DNA from: Acidobacteriaceae bacterium | GTDB lineage: Bacteria > Acidobacteriota > Terriglobia > Terriglobales > Acidobacteriaceae | Direction: 5' to 3' | Assembly (NCBI GenBank): GCA_003133425.1 | Contig: PKXI01000194.1 | Span: 1-29,789 of the forward strand | Length of the DNA stretch: 29,789 nt | Shown here: positions 1 to 8,190 of the stretch, piece by piece | Numbering within the stretch: position 1 is the first letter of the stretch | Layout of the letters: each line of letters begins with the position of its first letter | Notes under the pieces: generated by a model | Databases searched by the model: none | The model's input: the letters and a program-made list of their open reading frames with translations, nothing else | What the model was told of the DNA's origin: nothing | Translations under genes and position numbers: made by a program

Positions 1-2
1 GG

Positions 3-272
3 GAAGGGATGGTGTACCGGCAGTGGGCGTGGGCGAGGCAAGCCGCAGGGCTGCCGCGCGAACTTGTTCTCTACTGTGCGCGCCACGACTTCGGCAGCTT
101 CGTGTTGGCGAAGACCGGAAATCTGAAAGCTGTTATGAACGCAATGGGCCACGGTGACGTAAGAAGCGCCATGGTCTACCAGCACCCGGAAGGGGAAATC
201 ATTCGCAACGCGTTAAACGCACGGCACATTTCGCGGCCCACCGTGCCCGACGACAACCAGGCAAATGCTTGA
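3..272 (+). CDS. Tyrosine recombinase (phage-type integrase), C-terminal end only
   Basis: The reading frame is open to the left edge, so the true start lies outside the window and only about the last 90 residues are visible. They match the C-terminal catalytic part of tyrosine recombinases. 'CARHDF' carries the second-box histidine/arginine, 'MGHGDV' the conserved Gly-His, and 'MVYQH' the nucleophilic tyrosine. Residues after the tyrosine form the usual short tail. It may belong to the same integrase family as the N-terminal remnant at 6220-6606, but it is on the opposite strand and cannot be its missing half in simple order. Whether the upstream part is intact cannot be judged. The family identification is by motif recognition. 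Confidence 0.8.
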   Translation, partial: EGMVYRQWAWARQAAGLPRELVLYCARHDFGSFVLAKTGNLKAVMNAMGHGDVRSAMVYQHPEGEIIRNALNARHISRPTVPDDNQANA

Positions 273-587
273 ACCTTATTTGGATTGGTCCCCAAACAAC
301 CTTTCGAGCATGCTGATGCCGGATCAGTAGCCGCAGTTCCGCCCCCACCGATGCCCGGACTCTAAGGCGTTTTAAGGGAGTGATCCATTGACGGCCGGGT
401 TCGAAATGCGCATTGGCCTGATACCGTAAGGTGACCAGGCATTATCGCGGTCAGATGGCGAAAATTCATCTTGCACTCACTGAGGGCGGAGTCGTATTTC
501 CATTGACTAACCACCGAATGAATTCATGGAACCATCCCCATCCCGCCCGCGTACAATCACCTAGACCGCCGCAGAGAGTCCACAACC
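273..587. other. Intergenic stretch, no gene seen
   Basis: This 315-bp gap separates the integrase end from the glycosyltransferase gene. No convincing coding frame is seen. A short imperfect hairpin (GCCTG 416-420 with CAGGC 436-440) is present. A -10-like hexamer TACAAT lies at 552-557, placed to serve the downstream gene. A T-arm-like string near 398-408 does not fold as a tRNA end. Confidence 0.5.
552..557 (+). promoter_or_regulatory. Candidate -10 element for the GT39 gene
   Basis: TACAAT matches five of six positions of the sigma-70 -10 consensus. It would start a transcript around 564, leaving a leader of about 24 nt that contains an AGAGAG purine run (573-578) before the TTG start at 588. 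No good -35 box is visible at the right spacing, so this is tentative. Confidence 0.35.
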
Positions 588-2150
588 TTGCCAGAAAACC
601 TTTCGCCCATTCCTGTGCGAACGCCCTTGCGCACCGCCCTCCTGCTCGCTACCCTCTTTGCCGCGATCACCTTCCTGATCCATCAGGTCAGCTCCCTCTG
701 GGGCTCCCATCTCGGCTACGGTTTCTTCCGTGACGAGCTCTACTTCCTCGTCTGCGGCCATCATCTGGCCTGGGGTTACGTCGATCAACCGCCGCTGGTC
801 GCCCTCCAGGCCCGCCTCGCTGAAACCCTCTTCGGCCTCTCGCCAACCGGCATTCGGATTTTCAGCTTCGCTGCCGGTGGCGTAACAGTTGCCCTCACCG
901 GCCTCATCGCCTGGCAGCTCGGCGGCCGCCGCACTGCGCAAATCCTGGCCATGACCGCCGTCCTTGCCTCTCCCGTCTTCCTCGGCACCGCCAACTATCT
1001 CTCCATGAACTCCTTTGAGCCCTGTTTCTGGATGGGTGCGCTCCTCGTCGTCCTTCGCCTGGCCGAAGGCAGCGCCACCCCCCGCGCCTGGCTCCTCTTC
1101 GGTCTGCTCGCCGGCCTCGGCATCGAAAACAAGCATTCCACCGTCTTCTTTCTCATTGCCCTTTTACTCGGCCTCATTCTCAGCCCGCAGCGCCGCATCC
1201 TCTGGACAAAGGGCTGCGCCGCCGGCGTCGCCCTGCTCATCCTCATCGCCCTCCCCAACTTCCTCTGGCAGTGGGTCCACCACTTCCCAACCTACGAGTT
1301 GCTCAACGGCGTCGCCCACTCCGACAAGAACACCAAATTCCCGCCCCTGGCCTTCCTCGTTCAACAGGCCAACATGCTCCTCATCGTCGCCGCCCCGCTG
1401 TGGATCGGTGGCCTCGTCTGGCTAGCCTTCGCCCGCAAGGGCCGTCCCTGGCGCTTCGTCCCTCTCACGTATCTGCCCTTTCTGGCCATGATGATGTTCA
1501 TGCACGCCAAGGATTACTACCTTGCGCCCATCTACCCAGTACTTTTCGCCGCCGGGGCTGTAGCCTTCGGCGCACTCATCCGCCGCAGTTGGCCACCCCT
1601 TGTCTACACGGTGATATTGGCCTACCTGCTCTGCCGGGCCACCGCTCCCATCATGCTCACCGTCCTGCCGCCAGACAAATACACCGCCTACACCGCCCGC
1701 TTTGGCGCCAACAAAGTCAAATCCGAAAAGTTCACCAGCCCCCTCCCGCAGTACCTCTCCGACCGCTTCGGTTGGCCGCAGATGGTCGAAGGCTTCGCCG
1801 AGCGTTACAACGCTCTCTCGCCCGATGTGCGCGCTCACACCGCCATCTTCTGCGGAAACTACGGCGAGGCCAGCGCGGTCAACGTTCTCGGTCCAAAATA
1901 CGGCCTCCCTACCGCCATCAGTGGCCATCAAAACTACTTCTACTGGGGATGGAACAACTACACCGGCGAATCCGTCCTCACACTCGGCGACCATCGCGAG
2001 GACTACACGGACACCTACGCCGAAGTCGTCGATCTCGGCCCCTTCGACGCACCCTGGATTATGGACCACGAGCACCACCACTACTTCTGGCTACGTAACC
2101 GCAAGCGCACCTATGCAGCCGACTGGCCCGAGTTCAAGTACTGGTACTGA
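588..2150 (+). CDS. GT39/ArnT-type membrane glycosyltransferase
   Basis: This 520-residue polytopic membrane protein resembles the glycosyltransferase family 39 / ArnT-PMT superfamily, whose members transfer sugars from polyprenyl-phosphate carriers to protein or lipid acceptors. The first membrane segment spans about residues 16-33. It is followed by the first-loop acidic pair in 'FFRDELYF' (D49, E50), the expected catalytic region, and 'YVDQPPL' at about 64-70. Many further hydrophobic segments follow up to about residue 360, and then a soluble C-terminal domain rich in aromatic and His residues ('DHEHHHYFW' near the end), which should face the periplasm. The start is TTG at 588; no ATG or GTG lies nearby in frame, and a weak AGAGAG run precedes it. 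It appears to be a single-gene unit. Donor and acceptor are unknown. Confidence 0.8.
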   Translation: MPENLSPIPVRTPLRTALLLATLFAAITFLIHQVSSLWGSHLGYGFFRDELYFLVCGHHLAWGYVDQPPLVALQARLAETLFGLSPTGIRIFSFAAGGVTVALTGLIAWQLGGRRTAQILAMTAVLASPVFLGTANYLSMNSFEPCFWMGALLVVLRLAEGSATPRAWLLFGLLAGLGIENKHSTVFFLIALLLGLILSPQRRILWTKGCAAGVALLILIALPNFLWQWVHHFPTYELLNGVAHSDKNTKFPPLAFLVQQANMLLIVAAPLWIGGLVWLAFARKGRPWRFVPLTYLPFLAMMMFMHAKDYYLAPIYPVLFAAGAVAFGALIRRSWPPLVYTVILAYLLCRATAPIMLTVLPPDKYTAYTARFGANKVKSEKFTSPLPQYLSDRFGWPQMVEGFAERYNALSPDVRAHTAIFCGNYGEASAVNVLGPKYGLPTAISGHQNYFYWGWNNYTGESVLTLGDHREDYTDTYAEVVDLGPFDAPWIMDHEHHHYFWLRNRKRTYAADWPEFKYWY

Positions 2151-2172
2151 TTACTGGCACGAATGCAGCTGA

Positions 2173-2730
2173 GTGCCTCAACCTCTGGTCGATGGTCCTG
2201 AGTGGCCGGCATATCGCACATGGAACTACGCGGGTGCTAGCGCAAAAGAGGAGTTTTTTAAATCGTCGGGACCACTGCTGACTACTGGGCTGCTTGCCAA
2301 GATTCTGAGCCGCTCAGAAGAAGGGCTACGCATTAGCCTTCGATCCGATACAGAGTTTTCGCGTCAAGTCAATGCAGCGCGAAAGCGTTTTGGCCGCCGA
2401 GTATACTTCTCGACTGAAAAATCGCCGAAATCATCGGACTCTCCTAGCCCTATGCTTACGAGTATCTCCGCGATTCAACCACCCATTGAAGTCATCAGCC
2501 CGCTCTCGCGGAAGCAAGTACGCCTCATTGAGGCTACGGTTGATCTAAGATCGGTTTCGTTCATTGATGAGAAATCTGGCAAATTCTCCATCACTCCACT
2601 CCTAATAGTTTTGAACCAGCATGTACTCGATCTCAACCGGGGTAACAAGCTTCGTGCAGCCCGGCAACTCTCGATAAGTCGATCGACTCTCTATCGCATT
2701 CTCGGCAACGAATCGTTCCTGACGCACTAA
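2173..2730 (+). CDS. Small putative regulator with N-terminal excisionase-like and C-terminal Fis-like helix-turn-helix
   Basis: No named family is recognised with certainty. Residues about 37-80 ('LLTTGLLAKILSRS' through 'FGRRVYFST') resemble the winged-helix fold of excisionase and plasmid DNA-binding proteins, where the 'GRRVYF' strand is typical. Residues about 158-180 ('NKLRAARQLSISRSTLYRIL') look like a Fis-type helix-turn-helix of the kind at the C-terminus of NtrC-family regulators. The middle is Ser/Pro-rich and probably a linker. Base composition is visibly less GC-rich than the glycosyltransferase upstream, which suggests transfer. The GTG start at 2173 lies directly after a same-frame TGA with no ribosome binding site, so the N-terminus is uncertain. 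A bidirectional terminator follows. Confidence 0.6.
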   Translation: MPQPLVDGPEWPAYRTWNYAGASAKEEFFKSSGPLLTTGLLAKILSRSEEGLRISLRSDTEFSRQVNAARKRFGRRVYFSTEKSPKSSDSPSPMLTSISAIQPPIEVISPLSRKQVRLIEATVDLRSVSFIDEKSGKFSITPLLIVLNQHVLDLNRGNKLRAARQLSISRSTLYRILGNESFLTH

Positions 2731-2738
2731 ACAAACGT

Positions 2739-2777
2739 TCGGCCGCGCCTGTGGTTTATCTTCACAGGCGCGGCCGA
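2739..2777. terminator. Bidirectional hairpin between convergent genes
   Basis: A perfect 15-bp inverted repeat (2739-2753 with 2763-2777, GC-rich 'ggccgcgcctgtg' core) flanks a 9-nt AT-rich loop. It lies between the stop of the regulator at 2730 and the stop of the TonB receptor at 2800, which converge. No long U tract follows on either strand, so its efficiency is unclear, but position and stability fit a shared terminator. Confidence 0.75.
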
Positions 2778-2799
2778 GTTATGAGTACTTAGCGCTGAC

Positions 2800-5637
2800 T
2801 TATTTGCGTTCTCTTGGAGCGATACCGAAGGTTACCGAGAACGAGAAGCTCCGCCCCGCCATGAAGCTCGGTGTGTCGGCCCCCGCCAGCGGTGTGGGCC
2901 CGGTCGTGTTGAATGAATCAGTATAAGTCGTGCCCGGAATCAATTGCGTCAGCGGAGCTGCTGTCAACCCGACCGATTGCAGGTTGTGTTGGTTGAGCAG
3001 GTTGTTCGAGATGAGGCGAATCTTGGTCTGATCGAAGATGGAATGACCGCGCACCGTGTAATTGACGTAGGCATTTGTGGTGCTGAATGGATCGACGATG
3101 GCCTGGTTATGGTAGGCCCCATTGTCCATTCGCTCTGAGCCGATCCGCTTGTTGAAGAAGCCCAGGTCGAAGCTCTTCGAAGTGTAAGTAACTCCTTCCG
3201 CCTCGGTGTCCGAAGGCGTTTGCGCCACCCACAACCCGGAAGGGGTCTTTTCGATAGAAGGGCTGGCCGCCGTTCCGGCATTCAATGCTCCCGTGTAATA
3301 CGCCGTGCCCACGGTCCCATTCAGATACAACCCGAAACCGTGAAAAGCTACGATGTTGCTCTCCGCCTCGAAACCTTGGGAAATCGAGCTCGGCTGCACG
3401 TAGTAGACCGTCTCGGTGGTTGTCGGATCCACCACGCCCGAGTAGCTGTTCTGGAACCGGATGTGATAGTAATCCGCATCCAGCGTCGCCCTCTGCAGCT
3501 TCAGCACCGTGCCGCCCTGATAGATCGTCGATTTCTGCTGCTTCGGCGGCGTCAGCAACCCCGGCGTGGGAGCCGTCGCTGAAGGAGTGTGGTTAAAGTC
3601 GTAGACGTTGCTCGGCGGCACGATACTCCCCGTCGACCCCTGTGCATACACCGACCAATTCGGCATGATGCGATAGTTGGCATCGAGCGACGGCAGCCAC
3701 GTGGTAAAAGTGCCCGTATCGGTCGCCGTTGTCGGGCAGCCCGTGGTCTGTCCCAGCGGGCACAAGTTGCCTACCGTTTTGCCGTTGTCGGCATGATGCA
3801 GAATGTCGAAGGTGTAAGCCGCAAACTTTGTCCCGGCGGTGATGTTCAGCTTCGGCAATACATGGAACTCGTACTCAAAATACGGCTGGTACGAGTTGGT
3901 CCAGAACTGCTCTGCAAAGTTCGACAGCGGCTGATCGGCCCAGTTGTTCAACGGATCGCTCGGATACTGGTGCCGGTCGGTGCGCGCCCATTCATACCAC
4001 ACGCCGCCCCGAAACACGCCAAACTTCGACGTCTGCGTCAGCACCGAAGTCTCGCCGTATTTGCGATAGCTGTTGTACTTGTCCACGGCGCAAGGCTCCG
4101 CCGAAACGCCCTTCTTGACGACCTGAACATTGCACGGAGCAACAGCCGCGCCGCCGTAGTAAAGCGTGGGAACGCCGCTGCTGTTCGGGGCCACAACCGA
4201 CCCCGGGACCAAAGAGGGGTTCGCGACGCCCGCGGCCTGCGTAACTTCTGTAATCGCGGTGGCGTTCGTAAACAGCTCCGCGTTGTCGTAGTTAAGGGTA
4301 TATGGCTTCACTTCCATGTACCAGCCGCGTCCAAACTCGGTCTTCAGTCCCACATACTCGAAGTCCGTCGGCACGTGGTAGTGGTTGTATTGGTAGGCAA
4401 GCCAGTTCGCGGGATCGGAGTTATTAACCATCATGAAGTTGAAGCCCGCGCCGGTATAAGGGAGAATTCCGTTGGGCGCCGTGTTGTAGGTAACTCCCTT
4501 GTAAGTTGTGATCGCGGCGCAAGAGTAACTGGTGCCGGTGGCCGTTCCCAGCGTCTGGCAGCGCGTCGGACTCAACCCGTAAGTGTTCGCCTGCAGCTGA
4601 ATCACGCCGGCGAAGCCGGTTAGTACAGTCTTGGGCGAGAAGGTGTACTGGTAGAGCAGAGAGCCGGCGTCGCGCGTGTTGAAGTTGAATGTCTGGTAGC
4701 CGTCCGAACTCATGTGGTGCACGTCGATAAACAGATTCGACTTCTTGGCCCCGCCAAACAATCCGAATGCACCCGAGTTGAATGCCCCGTCGTAGAGCTT
4801 CGTATTCCACGTCCCGTAAGAGAAAGTCGCGCGCGCATCCTGGTCGTTGGTCAGAGGCGTGGAAAGCAAATGGATGGACCCGCCAAACGGAGTAGGCCCG
4901 ATTGTGGAAGCCGATCCAGGGCTGCGATCGAAATCCACTCCGCCGATCCACTGCGACGGAAAGAACGCCCAGGAGTGATGCGTCGGAGAGTTGGTGTCGT
5001 AAAACGGAATGCCGTCGAAATCGATATCGAAGTCGCCATCCGGAAATCCGCGGAAGTAAGTCTTGCTCTGCCCCAGCCCCACGCCGTCGCTGCTCAGCGT
5101 GAACGTGCCCGGCACAATCTGCACAATCTCGCCGTAGTCGGCGACAGGAGATGTGAAGTTCTCTACATAAGTGTTTGAGATGAGCGATTGCGCAGAACGC
5201 TCCTCAACAAAGCCGCCGCTTGGCGCGGTTTCCGCGGCGATGGAATCGATGCCTGCGTTGACAGTAACTTGCGTTGTTAGTGTGTTGATGCCAAGTGCCA
5301 TGCCGACTTGTTGAGTTTGTCCATCTATAACTTCGACGCCGGTTTTTGAGTTAGTGGCGAAGCCTGTGGAACTAACTTCGACTGTGTACTTACCTGCCGC
5401 CAGGCTACTAATGGAGTAATAGCCGCTGTCATTGGTTTTGACAACGCTAACTGCGCCTGTGGCTTCGTTCTTTATGCTGACCTGTGCGCTGGCTACCGCT
5501 TTACCTTGCGCATCGACGATTGTGCCTTCGATCGAAGCCGCTGATTGCGCGTGCAGCGTTGAAGAGAAGCAGAACACAAGTGCGGATAAGGCTAGTGCGA
5601 AGAGACGCTTATGCGCTTTGGGGATAGAGGGTGTCAC
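2800..5637 (-). CDS. TonB-dependent outer-membrane receptor with N-terminal carboxypeptidase-regulatory domain
   Basis: This 945-residue outer-membrane transporter takes up an unidentified ligand using TonB/ExbBD energy. A signal peptide (residues 1-31, ending near 'LHAQS') is followed by a CarboxypepD-regulatory-like beta-sandwich ('IEGTIVDAQGKAVASA' to about residue 115). A plug domain with 'YFRGFPDGDFDIDFDGIPF' lies around 190-210, and a long beta-barrel rich in aromatic/Gly/Asn strands runs to the C-terminus. The arrangement is typical of acidobacterial TonB receptors. The start is GTG (5635-5637) with a strong GGAGG (5644-5648) about six bases upstream. No partner hydrolase or SusD-like gene flanks it, so the substrate cannot be inferred. 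The C-terminal residue is Lys rather than the common aromatic residue. Confidence 0.92.
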   Translation of the reverse strand: MTPSIPKAHKRLFALALSALVFCFSSTLHAQSAASIEGTIVDAQGKAVASAQVSIKNEATGAVSVVKTNDSGYYSISSLAAGKYTVEVSSTGFATNSKTGVEVIDGQTQQVGMALGINTLTTQVTVNAGIDSIAAETAPSGGFVEERSAQSLISNTYVENFTSPVADYGEIVQIVPGTFTLSSDGVGLGQSKTYFRGFPDGDFDIDFDGIPFYDTNSPTHHSWAFFPSQWIGGVDFDRSPGSASTIGPTPFGGSIHLLSTPLTNDQDARATFSYGTWNTKLYDGAFNSGAFGLFGGAKKSNLFIDVHHMSSDGYQTFNFNTRDAGSLLYQYTFSPKTVLTGFAGVIQLQANTYGLSPTRCQTLGTATGTSYSCAAITTYKGVTYNTAPNGILPYTGAGFNFMMVNNSDPANWLAYQYNHYHVPTDFEYVGLKTEFGRGWYMEVKPYTLNYDNAELFTNATAITEVTQAAGVANPSLVPGSVVAPNSSGVPTLYYGGAAVAPCNVQVVKKGVSAEPCAVDKYNSYRKYGETSVLTQTSKFGVFRGGVWYEWARTDRHQYPSDPLNNWADQPLSNFAEQFWTNSYQPYFEYEFHVLPKLNITAGTKFAAYTFDILHHADNGKTVGNLCPLGQTTGCPTTATDTGTFTTWLPSLDANYRIMPNWSVYAQGSTGSIVPPSNVYDFNHTPSATAPTPGLLTPPKQQKSTIYQGGTVLKLQRATLDADYYHIRFQNSYSGVVDPTTTETVYYVQPSSISQGFEAESNIVAFHGFGLYLNGTVGTAYYTGALNAGTAASPSIEKTPSGLWVAQTPSDTEAEGVTYTSKSFDLGFFNKRIGSERMDNGAYHNQAIVDPFSTTNAYVNYTVRGHSIFDQTKIRLISNNLLNQHNLQSVGLTAAPLTQLIPGTTYTDSFNTTGPTPLAGADTPSFMAGRSFSFSVTFGIAPRERK

Positions 5638-5774
5638 GGTGAACCTCCGAAGGTGGAATGAGCTGGGTTTCTTTGCGCGACCTTGACGAACCTCCTGGGG
5701 GAAGCGGCTCGCGCTTGATCAGTGCCGATGGCTTAACGTAGCAATCGAATGTTTAAATCTGGTTGCTGGGATAT

Positions 5775-6134
5775 TTAATTCAGGTTACAGACTGTAGAAA
5801 ACAGGGGCTTAAGTCGAATCAGCAACCATATAGCCGTGATCGAAATCAGGTAGACGGGGACCGTCAGGACAAGCAGGATCGGCAGAAAAATCAGCCAGTT
5901 GAACGGAAATGGCCTTCCTGAATAGAGGAACTCCACCCGGCTGATTGCGGGCGAGAGAAGATTTCCTATACAAAGTGTGAACACGACAACCAATACAGGA
6001 TTGATCTGCTCTCCCATCGCCCAGATAATGGCGACAAGGACCGCAGAAAGGGCAAGGTAAACCATTTGCTGCCGAAAGAACGGCCGCACAAACGAGAATT
6101 TCACGTTCACACCTGTCCTTCGCCAAAATTCCAT
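5775..6134 (-). CDS. Small three-helix membrane protein, unknown
   Basis: The 119-residue product has a short basic N-terminus and then three predicted membrane segments, at about residues 24-41, 48-64 and 80-106. It ends shortly after the last helix. No catalytic motif is visible. The layout resembles the membrane-anchor portion of a sensor kinase, so it could be a truncated sensor, but no kinase core follows in any frame before the TonB gene. No clear Shine-Dalgarno precedes the ATG. Its base composition is lower in GC than its neighbours, and it sits between the TonB receptor and an integrase remnant, so it may be part of transferred DNA. Function unknown. Confidence 0.5.
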   Translation of the reverse strand: MEFWRRTGVNVKFSFVRPFFRQQMVYLALSAVLVAIIWAMGEQINPVLVVVFTLCIGNLLSPAISRVEFLYSGRPFPFNWLIFLPILLVLTVPVYLISITAIWLLIRLKPLFSTVCNLN

Positions 6135-6219
6135 CCAGACAGAACTCGCTGTGTTTTCTTTAAGATAGCTACTAGGCCTTCAGGGCCCTAAACCACGCGT
6201 ACCCGAATTGCCTTAACTG

Positions 6220-6606
6220 TTAAGAGGAAGTCCCGTCAGTGACGGACGGAATTTTGGCGAGCCACAGGTACGCCTCCACTGCCTCGCGTATCACCTTTCG
6301 CGCTTGTTGAGGAGCGGCAACCTCAGATGATTTGGCTTCAGGTGCCGGTACAGAGACGGGCGGTTTTGGTCCGCTGGGCCAGCTTCCAGCCTTTTGCCAT
6401 CCATCTGCAACCGCCTCAGCTTTGTCCCATTCCCACTTCTCAGTGCACTGCCTCTTGAATTTTCCGCCGAGCGTGCCAGAGGCAAAGATCTGGCAGGAGC
6501 ACTTCTTCCAGCGCCGTCTTCCTTCCTCAAATTTGCCTGTTGTGGAGTCTTCCGGACGCTTGGCTTTGCATGCTTTGCTATGGCGGCGATAGAGCTGCAG
6601 CCCCAT
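6220..6606 (-). pseudogene. Integrase N-terminal remnant next to tRNA-His
   Basis: The 128 residues resemble, from memory, the N-terminal end of long tyrosine recombinases common in Acidobacteria: 'MGLQLYRRHSKAC', then 'RRWKKCSCQIFASGTLGGKF', then 'AVADGWQKAGSW'. The region just before the SAM-like DNA-binding domain starts ('IREAVEAYL') and then the frame is lost, so both the core-binding and catalytic domains are absent. A full member is usually about 400 residues. The start lies roughly 100 bp from the 3' end of tRNA-His on the same strand, the usual place for the integrase of an element integrated in a tRNA 3' end. It is most likely the relic of a decayed island. Translation may still occur, but recombinase activity is not expected. 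Confidence 0.65.
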
Positions 6607-6702
6607 GACTATACCTCTTTAGGAAAGTAGAGGAAGTATAGCACCGTTGCCCGCTATTGCCCGCTGAAGTGGTGGTATGTATCTAAGTCTTTTATTTTCT
6701 AT

Positions 6703-6778
6703 TGGGGCGGCTAGTGGGGATCGAACCCACGACATCCTGTGCCACAGACAGGCGTTCTGCCACTGAACTATAGCCGCC
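6703..6778 (-). tRNA. tRNA-His (anticodon GTG), CCA encoded
   Basis: Read on the minus strand, the gene folds as a cloverleaf. An extra 5' G (position -1, base 6778) faces discriminator C73, the histidine identity pair. The acceptor stem is GCGGCTA/TAGCCGC and the D-stem GTTC/GAAC. The anticodon loop CTGTGGC carries anticodon GTG, and the T-arm has GTTCGAT. The 3' CCA is encoded at 6705-6703. An integrase relic lies directly 3' of it. Confidence 0.95.
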
Positions 6779-6847
6779 GTATACCCTATAGATTGTAGCA
6801 TCGAACGAGGTGTTGCGGCCGAGCGGGTCAGCCAGGGGGAAGTGCCG

Positions 6848-7381
6848 ATGCACGGCTACGACGAAAACCGGACAAATGTTACGGCAACGGCCAGCGCCGC
6901 GGGTGCCGACCGCTGGAATCGCGGCGCATGGATCTTCCGCGACCGCACGCTGCAAGGGCTCGAGACTCTTCTCGACGAGGCTTTTCGCATCCCTGGCACC
7001 CAATTTCGCTTTGGCCTGGATGGGATTATCGGGCTGGTTCCTGGCCTGGGCGACGTGCTGGCCGGATTGCTGTCGCTGGTGATTCCGGTGGCCGCGTGGG
7101 TTCGCGGCGTTCCCTACGTGACGCTCGCCCGCATGGCCGCGAATCTCGGCATTGGCGTGCTGGTCGGCACAATTCCCATCTTTGGCGACATCTTTGACAT
7201 CGCCTGGAAGGCGAACCGCCGCAATTACCGTCTGCTCCAGCGCCACCTGGGCGAACCGCGGAAGCACACCACCTGGCGGGATTGGAGTTTTCTGCTCCTG
7301 CTGATCATGGGCCTGGCGCTAGTGTTTGCGTTGCCCGTGATTCTTGTGGTGTGGTTCGTCGCGTGGCTCATCAGCCGCTGA
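6848..7381 (+). CDS. DUF4112 membrane protein
   Basis: The product is a 177-residue protein of the DUF4112 family, of unknown function. The diagnostic segment is visible: 'LDEAFRIPGTQFRFGLDG' followed by 'GLVPGLGDVLAGLLSL', a Gly/Pro-broken hydrophobic hairpin, then 'GTIPIFGDIFDIAWKANRRN'. One or two membrane segments sit in the middle, and a further strong one is at the C-terminus (about 147-172). ATG at 6848 is chosen because AGGGGGA (6834-6840) is about seven bases upstream; the in-frame GTG at 6842 is too close to it. It stands alone between the two tRNA genes. Confidence 0.85.
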   Translation: MHGYDENRTNVTATASAAGADRWNRGAWIFRDRTLQGLETLLDEAFRIPGTQFRFGLDGIIGLVPGLGDVLAGLLSLVIPVAAWVRGVPYVTLARMAANLGIGVLVGTIPIFGDIFDIAWKANRRNYRLLQRHLGEPRKHTTWRDWSFLLLLIMGLALVFALPVILVVWFVAWLISR

Positions 7382-7437
7382 ATATCGGCCGAGAGCCCAA
7401 CAGAAATCCCATTCGCGATACAATCGAAACTGAACGT

Positions 7438-7514
7438 CGGGGCGTAGCGCAGCCTGGTAGCGCATCTGCTTTGGGAGCAGAGGGTCGGGGGTTCGAATCC
7501 CTCCGCCCCGACCA
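7438..7514 (+). tRNA. tRNA-Pro (anticodon TGG), CCA encoded
   Basis: The 77-nt cloverleaf has acceptor stem CGGGGCG/CGCCCCG, D-stem GCGC/GCGC, and anticodon stem TCTGC/GCAGA around loop TTTGGGA (anticodon TGG). The T-arm is GGGGGTTCGAATCCCTC, then A73 and encoded CCA at 7512-7514. Confidence 0.96.
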
Positions 7515-7596
7515 GCATATTTCATTGAAAATTAGAGCTATATTTCACATTTTAGGGCAGTTCTCCTGATGGTATAGAGGCAGAAACATCCCCCGG

Positions 7597-7773
7597 GGGC
7601 TAAACAGGCTGCGGAAAAAGGCCATGATCTGATCCGGGGCACTGAAAGAATTCCCGCAGGGGCTAAAGCCCACGTCTATTTTGAGCTACTTGTGGCATGA
7701 CTGAAGTCATGCCCTGTTACAAAACCTCGCTTATCTCGCGCTGAAATGAGTTTTTCCGCAGCCTGTAAAGCCC
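7597..7773. repeat. MITE-like non-coding repeat with terminal inverted repeats
   Basis: A 23-bp terminal inverted repeat (7597-7619 and 7751-7773) matches at 21 of 23 positions and shares the core 'acaggctgcggaaaaa'. Inside are two short hairpins: GGGCT-AA-AGCCC at 7660-7671, and GGCATGACT-GA-AGTCATGCC at 7694-7713. No coding frame spans it. 'Gggctaaagccc' and 'actgaagtcatgcc' strings are, from memory, common in dispersed acidobacterial intergenic repeats. No target-site duplication was confirmed. It is 83 bp downstream of tRNA-Pro. Confidence 0.7.
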
Positions 7774-7809
7774 GACTAAAACCTTGACATTTTCGGGCAT
7801 CGGGTTGAG

Positions 7810-8190
7810 TCAGCAGGCCGCACCATGATTTGGGTTCGGAAACTTGTCTTCGTTGTCTGCGTCCTTGCCGCCGAGACAGGCAAAGTCTTTTTCGACCACC
7901 AGCGCGAGCACTCCATCTCCAACGCGGTAATCCCAATACAATCCGACTTGGTCCCCTGCAGACCACCGCTGGGCTTCTTCACGAGGAATGACCACAGTTA
8001 CCTCCTGTGGCCGGTAGCGCACTGTCATTTCCCGCTGCTCCAAAGAGTGCTCCAGGGCATACGTCAGTCTCGCGTGATTTTCTGGAGCGAATTGAATCGT
8101 CTCTTCAATGCGACCGGTCTGCATTAGACGGGACAGCTCTGAGCGCGACACGCGCAAGCGTAATGAGTTTCCATTGACTCTCAGTTTCAT
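7810..8190 (-). CDS. DUF7009 family protein
   Basis: The 126-residue soluble protein opens with 'MKLRVNGNSLRLRVSRSEL', then 'GRIEETIQFAPE' and 'LTYALEHS', and has 'VTVVIPREEAQRW' in the middle. It ends with 'EKDFACL', an acidic Asn/Asp stretch, and 'NPNHGAAC'. This order matches the small DUF7009 family, which has no assigned function. A conserved Cys in 'DFACL' and a C-terminal Cys could bind metal; that is inference. The G-rich leader offers only a weak ribosome binding site. It is monocistronic and flanked by repeats on its 3' side. Confidence 0.7.
   Translation of the reverse strand: MKLRVNGNSLRLRVSRSELSRLMQTGRIEETIQFAPENHARLTYALEHSLEQREMTVRYRPQEVTVVIPREEAQRWSAGDQVGLYWDYRVGDGVLALVVEKDFACLGGKDADNEDKFPNPNHGAAC

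Noticed and set aside
398..440. T-arm-like 'gggttcgaaat' near an integrase end, possible tRNA fragment or att site
   Set aside because: The flanking bases do not pair as a T-stem, no acceptor stem or CCA follows, and there is no match to the two tRNA genes in the window.
7560..7800. Possible CRISPR array in the hairpin-rich region after tRNA-Pro
   Set aside because: The repeats are inverted, not direct, there is no regular spacer pattern, and no cas genes are nearby.
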